Shown here: positions 13,100 through 16,803 of the stretch, one piece after another | Numbering within the stretch: the stretch's first letter is position 1 | How the letters are laid out: each line of letters begins with the position of its first letter | NCBI GenBank assembly: GCA_036518635.1 | Contig: DATDMT010000187.1 | Span: 1 to 16,803 of the forward strand | Direction: 5' to 3' | Source: AWTP1-18 sp036518635 | GTDB taxonomy: Bacteria > Pseudomonadota > Gammaproteobacteria > Burkholderiales > Rhodocyclaceae | Length of the DNA stretch: 16,803 bases | Notes under the pieces: model-generated | Seen by the model: the letters and a program-made list of their open reading frames with translations, nothing else | The model's database searches: none | Told to the model about the DNA's origin: nothing | Made by a program: the position numbers and the translations under genes

Positions 13100-14284
13100 C
13101 TAACACCGCAAATGGTCGCAGCTCGCGTTGACCAGCGCGCGTAGCAGGCGCGGGTCGTCCCAGGGCACGTCGTGATGAATCTCCGCGAGCAGCGGGCTTT
13201 GCTGGTCCCGCAGCCACTCTTGCGGGAAGAGCGCCACCCGTTCCACGGGATGCGACGGATGCGAGCGCTGGTAGGGGGCGCCGCTGAGCTTGCAATACAG
13301 GGCGCGATTCAAGTCGCGTCCCACCAGATGGCCGAGGGGACAGATGGGGCAGGGCCGTTGATTCAACTCGAGCAAATAGGCGGCCTGGCTGGTGTCTTCG
13401 ATGATGAAGTCCGCGCTGCAGAAACCGGAGTAGCCGAGGTCAGCCAGCAAGGCCTGCATGGTGGCGTCGATTTCCGCATGCTCGACAAAGCGCACCACGG
13501 AACTCGGCCCGGTTTCCTGTGGATGGCAATGCTCTTTGACGATGGTCAGATGCTCCAGGATTTGCCCCGCCATCGCACTCAGCGACTGCATGGCCTGCAT
13601 GCCACGAATATGCTGCTGTACGTAAATTCCCGCCGCGGCCAAATTTCCGTTTCCTGCTGTTCCCAGGTCGGTAGCGAGCGACTTCAATCCACCCTCGACT
13701 TCCGCAGGATTGGCGCAGATGCGTACGCCCTTGCCACCGGTACCCAAGTCGGATTTGAGTACGACGGGATAGCCATGGGCTTCGGCGAAGGACAGGGTGT
13801 CCGCTAAGGCTGCCACGGGAGCTTGTTGGGGAACTCGCAGCCCCAGTCCCCGGGCGCGCTCGACCAGTGCGTGTTTGCTTTCGGCCATTCCCTCAGTGGT
13901 CGGGCCGCCGAGGGAATTGCGGATCAAAGCCGCTGCGTTGGCGACTTCGCTTCCCGATGGCGCTGCACCATTGGCGTTGGCAAACTGACGCAAAGCCGCG
14001 ACGGCGGCATCGCAGCCCGGGACGATCAACGTCGGCTGCACTCGGGCAATGGTCTTCAGCAGGCAATCCGCGATGCTGGCCCCGGCGGGCATGGTGAAGT
14101 GGTGTTGGGCGTAACGTGTCTGCGACAGAAACGATCCCACGGGGCTGAGGGTGACGACCTGGAAACCCGCCTGGATCAGGCCCTTGGGTAGGCGGCTGAT
14201 TCCCATCCAGCGTGGGGAGAGCAGGAAGATCAATATCCGCGGCACGGAGCCGGCATCGATGCTCGAAGGCTGAGTCGCTTGCAT
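13100..14284 (-). CDS. ATP-grasp domain protein of unknown substrate
   Basis: The 394-residue protein has a pre-ATP-grasp Rossmann-like half (ILIFLLSPRWMGISRLPKG near residue 17; VQPTLIVPGCDAAVAAL) and an ATP-grasp fold. The fold shows YPVVLKSDLGTGGKGV (about 172-187, the ATP-binding Lys and glycine loop) and a C-terminal metal site with LLELNQRP (about 300-310, Glu and Asn). It should ligate a carboxylate to an amine or thiol using ATP; nothing shows the substrate. A Cys/Pro stretch after the metal site (RPCPICPLGHLVG) is unusual. The start has no clear ribosome site. It lies 104 nt after hemF in the same direction, separated by a hairpin, in the position where nadD is often found. Confidence 0.8.
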   Translation of the reverse strand: MQATQPSSIDAGSVPRILIFLLSPRWMGISRLPKGLIQAGFQVVTLSPVGSFLSQTRYAQHHFTMPAGASIADCLLKTIARVQPTLIVPGCDAAVAALRQFANANGAAPSGSEVANAAALIRNSLGGPTTEGMAESKHALVERARGLGLRVPQQAPVAALADTLSFAEAHGYPVVLKSDLGTGGKGVRICANPAEVEGGLKSLATDLGTAGNGNLAAAGIYVQQHIRGMQAMQSLSAMAGQILEHLTIVKEHCHPQETGPSSVVRFVEHAEIDATMQALLADLGYSGFCSADFIIEDTSQAAYLLELNQRPCPICPLGHLVGRDLNRALYCKLSGAPYQRSHPSHPVERVALFPQEWLRDQQSPLLAEIHHDVPWDDPRLLRALVNASCDHLRC

Positions 14285-14354
14285 TATTCGCGGGCCGCCG
14301 AAGAATTCTGTGCGCCGGGTAGTCGGCGTGGACAGCAGGCGGCCAGTCTAAATG

Positions 14355-14379
14355 ACCCGGGCTCAGTGAGTTGCCGGGT
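14355..14379 (-). terminator. Hairpin 3' of hemF
   Basis: On the minus strand ACCCGG and CCGGGT form a 6-bp stem closing an inner CTCA / TGAG stem, followed by CATTT. It starts 9 nt after the hemF stop codon. It could be a partial terminator separating the purD-hemF unit from the ATP-grasp gene; the T tract is poor. Confidence 0.45.
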
Positions 14380-14388
14380 ACTGCTGAA

Positions 14389-15285
14389 TCAGAGCCAGTC
14401 GCGCGGCCGCAGGAAATCGGTGTACAGCTTTTCCTCGGCGCTGCCCGCTGCGGGGTGCCAGTCGTAGCGCCATTTCACGATGGGCGGCAGGGACATCAGA
14501 ATGGATTCGGTGCGGCCGCCGGATTGCAGGCCGAACAGGGTGCCCCGGTCCCACACCAGATTGAACTCGACGTAGCGGCCGCGGCGATAGGCCTGGAAGT
14601 CGCGTTCCCGCTCGCCATAGGGCGTGTCCTTGCGGCGTTCGCAGAGCGGCAGGTAGGCCTGGGTGAAATTGTCGCCGACCGCCTGGGTCAGTTGGAAGCA
14701 GCGTTCGAAGCCGCCCTCGTTGAGGTCGTCGAAGAACACGCCGCCGATGCCACGTGGCTCATTGCGATGCTTCAGGAAAAAGTATTCGTCGCACCACTGC
14801 TTGTACTTGGCGTGGACGTCGGCGCCGAAGGGGGCGAGGGCGTCGCGGCAGGTGCGGTGGAAGTGCCGGGCATCTTCCTCGAAACCGTAATAGGGCGTCA
14901 GGTCCATGCCGCCGCCGAACCACCAGACCGGCGCCTCGCCTTCCTTCTCGGCGATGAAGCAGCGCACGTTGGCGTGGGAGGTGGGGCAGTAGGGATTGCG
15001 TGGATGCAGCACCAGCGAGACGCCCATGGCTTCCCAGCTACGGCCCGCCAGTTCCGGGCGGTGGGCGGTGGCGGAGGGCGGCAACTTGGTGCCGGTGACG
15101 TGGGAGAAATTGACCCCGCCACGCTCGAAGAAATTGCCTTCCTCGATCAGCCGCGAGGTGCCGCCGCCGCCCTCGGGGCGCACCCAGGAATCGCTGCGGA
15201 AGCTTTGGCCGTCGAAGCGTTCAAGTTCGGCGACGACGCGGTCCTGCAGGCCGGTGAAGTACTGCTTGAGGGCGGTGGTGTCCAT
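14389..15285 (-). CDS. hemF: Oxygen-dependent coproporphyrinogen III oxidase HemF
   Basis: HemF oxidatively decarboxylates coproporphyrinogen III to protoporphyrinogen IX using O2, in cytoplasmic haem synthesis. The 298-residue product from the ATG at 15285 has family length and signatures: RPEGGGGTSRLIEEG (about 36-50), VSLVLHPRNPYCPTSHANVR with H94 and H104, WWFGGGMDLTPYY (121-133), HRNEPRGIGGVFFDD, and YVEFNLVWDRGTLFGLQSGGR toward the end, finishing TDFLRPRDWL. A longer frame to 15564 has no homology to the family N-terminus; MDTTALKQYF is typical. The purD stop is 82 nt upstream, with a strong hairpin between. A diverged copy of its last 63 nt is found at 13029-13091. Confidence 0.96.
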   Translation of the reverse strand: MDTTALKQYFTGLQDRVVAELERFDGQSFRSDSWVRPEGGGGTSRLIEEGNFFERGGVNFSHVTGTKLPPSATAHRPELAGRSWEAMGVSLVLHPRNPYCPTSHANVRCFIAEKEGEAPVWWFGGGMDLTPYYGFEEDARHFHRTCRDALAPFGADVHAKYKQWCDEYFFLKHRNEPRGIGGVFFDDLNEGGFERCFQLTQAVGDNFTQAYLPLCERRKDTPYGERERDFQAYRRGRYVEFNLVWDRGTLFGLQSGGRTESILMSLPPIVKWRYDWHPAAGSAEEKLYTDFLRPRDWL

Positions 15286-15301
15286 GGCAGGCTCTCTGTG
15301 A

Positions 15302-15324
15302 CACGGGCCGCAGTGCGGCCCGTG
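15302..15324 (-). promoter_or_regulatory. Perfect 10-bp hairpin between purD and hemF
   Basis: CACGGGCCGC (15302-15311) and GCGGCCCGTG (15315-15324) pair perfectly around a 3-nt loop. It lies 16 nt upstream of the hemF ATG on the minus strand, close enough to affect ribosome access, or to act as a processing or pausing site between the two cistrons. There is no T-run. Confidence 0.5.
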
Positions 15325-15367
15325 GTGGTGGTGGGGAGTGGCGCCCGTCTGTGCGGGTTTCCCGGTA

Positions 15368-16639
15368 TCAGCGTTTGATCGCGCGATATCCGATGTCGCG
15401 GCGGTACTGCATGCCGTCGAAGGAAATGGCTTCCGCCAGTTCGTAGGCGCGGTTCTGCGCCAGCTTGACGGTGTCGCCCAGGGCCGTGGCGCAGAGCACG
15501 CGGCCGCCGCTGGTGAGTACCTGGCCGGCGGCTGCGCGGGTGCCGGCATGGAACACATGGGCATCGTCGGCGGCGCGCTCGGGCAGGCCGTGGATGGTGT
15601 CGTCCTTTTTCGGATTGTCCGGGTAGCCGCCGGCGGCGAGCACCACGCCGAGGGCGACGCGGCGGTCCCAGTCGGCTTCCACCTGATCGAGGCGGCCGTC
15701 GATGCCGGCGTCGATCAGCTCGGTGAAATCGCTCTTCAGCCGCATCATGATCGGCTGGGTTTCCGGGTCGCCGAAGCGGCAGTTGAACTCCAGCACCTTG
15801 AGGCTGCCGTCGGGCTTGATCATCAGGCCGGCGTAAAGGAAGCCGGTGTAGAGGATGCCGTCGGCCTCCATGCCGCGGATGGTCGGCATGATCACCTCGC
15901 GCATGACCCGGGCGTGGATGTCGGGGGTCACCACCGGGGCCGGCGAGTAGGCGCCCATGCCGCCGGTGTTGGGCCCCTGGTCGCCGTCCTTGAGGCGCTT
16001 GTGGTCCTGGCTGGTGGCCATCGCCAGGGCGTGCTTGCCGTCGGCCATGACGATGAAGCTGGCTTCCTCGCCGTCGAGGAATTCCTCGATCACCACGCGG
16101 GCGCCGGCATCGCCGAGCTTGTTGCCGGCGAGCATGTCGTCCACCGCGGCGTGGGCTTCGGCGGCACTCATCGCCACCACCACGCCCTTGCCGGCGGCCA
16201 GGCCATCGGCCTTGATGACGATGGGCGCCCCCTCGGCATCGATGTAGGCGTGGGCCTGCTTGAGGTCGCTGAAGGTCTCGAACTTGGCGGTCGGGATGCC
16301 GTGGCGGGTCATGAACTGCTTGGCGAAATCCTTGGAGCTTTCCAGCTGGGCGGCTTCCTTGCTCGGGCCGAAGATGCGCAGGCCGGCGGCACGGAAGGCG
16401 TTCACCACGCCGGCCGCCAGGGGCGCCTCGGGGCCCACCACGGTGGCGTGGACGCCCTCGGCTCGGGCGAAGTCCACCAGGTCGGGGATCGCCGTGATCG
16501 GCACGTTCTCCAGTCCATCCTCGCGGGCCGTGCCGGCATTGCCGGGGGCGACGAAGATCTTCTGCACCTTGGGCGACTGGTTGAGGCGCCAGGCCAGCGC
16601 ATGCTCGCGGCCGCCGGAGCCGATGACGAGGAGTTTCAT
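15368..16639 (-). CDS. purD: Phosphoribosylamine-glycine ligase PurD
   Basis: PurD joins 5-phosphoribosylamine and glycine with ATP, the second step of purine synthesis, in the cytoplasm. The 423-residue protein is full length. It opens MKLLVIGSGGREHALAWRL, then APGNAGT, VVGPEAPLAAGVV, and the ATP-grasp region VIKADGLAAGKGVVVA, DHKRLKDGDQGPNTGGMGAY, GFLYAGLMI and VLEFNCRFGDPETQ, with the C-terminal GARS domain ending GYRAIKR. Its ATG overlaps the stop of the upstream ORF6N-type gene (ATGA), so the start probably depends on translational coupling; I see no good ribosome site of its own. Confidence 0.97.
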   Translation of the reverse strand: MKLLVIGSGGREHALAWRLNQSPKVQKIFVAPGNAGTAREDGLENVPITAIPDLVDFARAEGVHATVVGPEAPLAAGVVNAFRAAGLRIFGPSKEAAQLESSKDFAKQFMTRHGIPTAKFETFSDLKQAHAYIDAEGAPIVIKADGLAAGKGVVVAMSAAEAHAAVDDMLAGNKLGDAGARVVIEEFLDGEEASFIVMADGKHALAMATSQDHKRLKDGDQGPNTGGMGAYSPAPVVTPDIHARVMREVIMPTIRGMEADGILYTGFLYAGLMIKPDGSLKVLEFNCRFGDPETQPIMMRLKSDFTELIDAGIDGRLDQVEADWDRRVALGVVLAAGGYPDNPKKDDTIHGLPERAADDAHVFHAGTRAAAGQVLTSGGRVLCATALGDTVKLAQNRAYELAEAISFDGMQYRRDIGYRAIKR

Positions 16640-16803
16640 TTCTTGGGCTTTCCCTTGGAGAGAACGTCGGCGGTGAAGCCGATGGGCCGTTTGCTGCTTT
16701 CGGCGGGAGCCATCAATTGCCGAATCGCATCAAAGACGGTTTTGAATTGTTGGTCGTAACGGCGCTCCAGCGTCGCCAGTTTTGTTGCCAGTTCGGCGTT
16801 TTC
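16636..16803 (-). CDS. C-terminal part of an ORF6N-domain protein (partial)
   Basis: This frame is open from the window edge to a TGA at 16636-16638 that overlaps the purD ATG. The 55 visible residues, ENAELATKLATLERRYDQQF, KTVFDAIRQLMAP and SKRPIGFTAD then KGKPKK, match the typical C-terminus of ORF6N-domain proteins (LEK.YD.QF..VFDAIRQLM....RPIGF). These are prophage-related proteins with an N-terminal DNA-binding-like ORF6N domain and a coiled coil. The N-terminal domain is outside the window. The 4-base overlap makes it co-transcribed with purD. Confidence 0.7.
   Translation of the reverse strand, partial: ENAELATKLATLERRYDQQFKTVFDAIRQLMAPAESSKRPIGFTADVLSKGKPKK

Noticed and set aside
15338..16759. 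473-codon plus-strand frame opposite purD
   Set aside because: Antisense shadow of a full-length PurD with all motifs; repetitive Gly/Val/His/Asp composition.

Overview
This is a GC-rich, gene-dense chromosomal stretch from a proteobacterium, most likely a betaproteobacterium and possibly a member of the Rhodocyclales. The lineage is inferred from the purD-hemF order, from the style of the small membrane families, and from strongly G/C-ending codons. No rRNA, tRNA, CRISPR array, transposase or integrase was seen. Protein families were assigned by reading the translations, without a database search.

Layout: (1) 1-1185 holds two unrecognised genes separated by hairpins, including a good intrinsic terminator. 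(2) 1209-5907 is mostly membrane and envelope genes: a YedI/DUF808 inner-membrane protein, a short DUF2892 protein, a slipin (SPFH protein), an outer-membrane beta-barrel candidate, a DUF1345 protein and a YoaK/DUF1275 protein. (3) 6026-8903 is a co-directional signalling trio: a class III cyclase-like protein with a transmembrane segment and a C-terminal PEGA domain, a TPR-type lipoprotein resembling the T6SS-associated TssQ family, and a tail-anchored Ser/Thr protein kinase. (4) 8900-9755 (minus strand) carries CrcB, the fluoride channel, and a DUF190 protein, a common pairing. (5) 9876-11927 (minus) is an EF-G-like translational GTPase of the FusA2 type with its own promoter. (6) About 11990-12902 is an AT-richer islet with two small membrane-protein genes whose codon use differs from the surroundings. 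(7) 13029-16803 (minus) reads ORF6N-domain protein (partial) > purD > hemF > orphan ATP-grasp enzyme.

How the genes relate: purD and hemF are housekeeping genes for purine and haem synthesis. In many betaproteobacteria purD-hemF is followed by nadD and preceded by yebC. Here both flanks differ: an ORF6N gene overlaps the purD start by four bases, and an ATP-grasp gene lies after hemF. Just beyond the ATP-grasp gene is a 63-nt, gap-free, diverged copy of the hemF 3' end (13029-13091). The ATP-grasp gene is therefore bracketed by one complete and one vestigial hemF terminus, which suggests an insertion at, or a replacement of, the hemF tail next to the AT-rich islet.

The strongest leads are the duplicated hemF terminus around the ATP-grasp gene, the cyclase/lipoprotein/kinase module with non-canonical cyclase substrate residues, the ORF6N-purD coupling, and the AT-rich islet.
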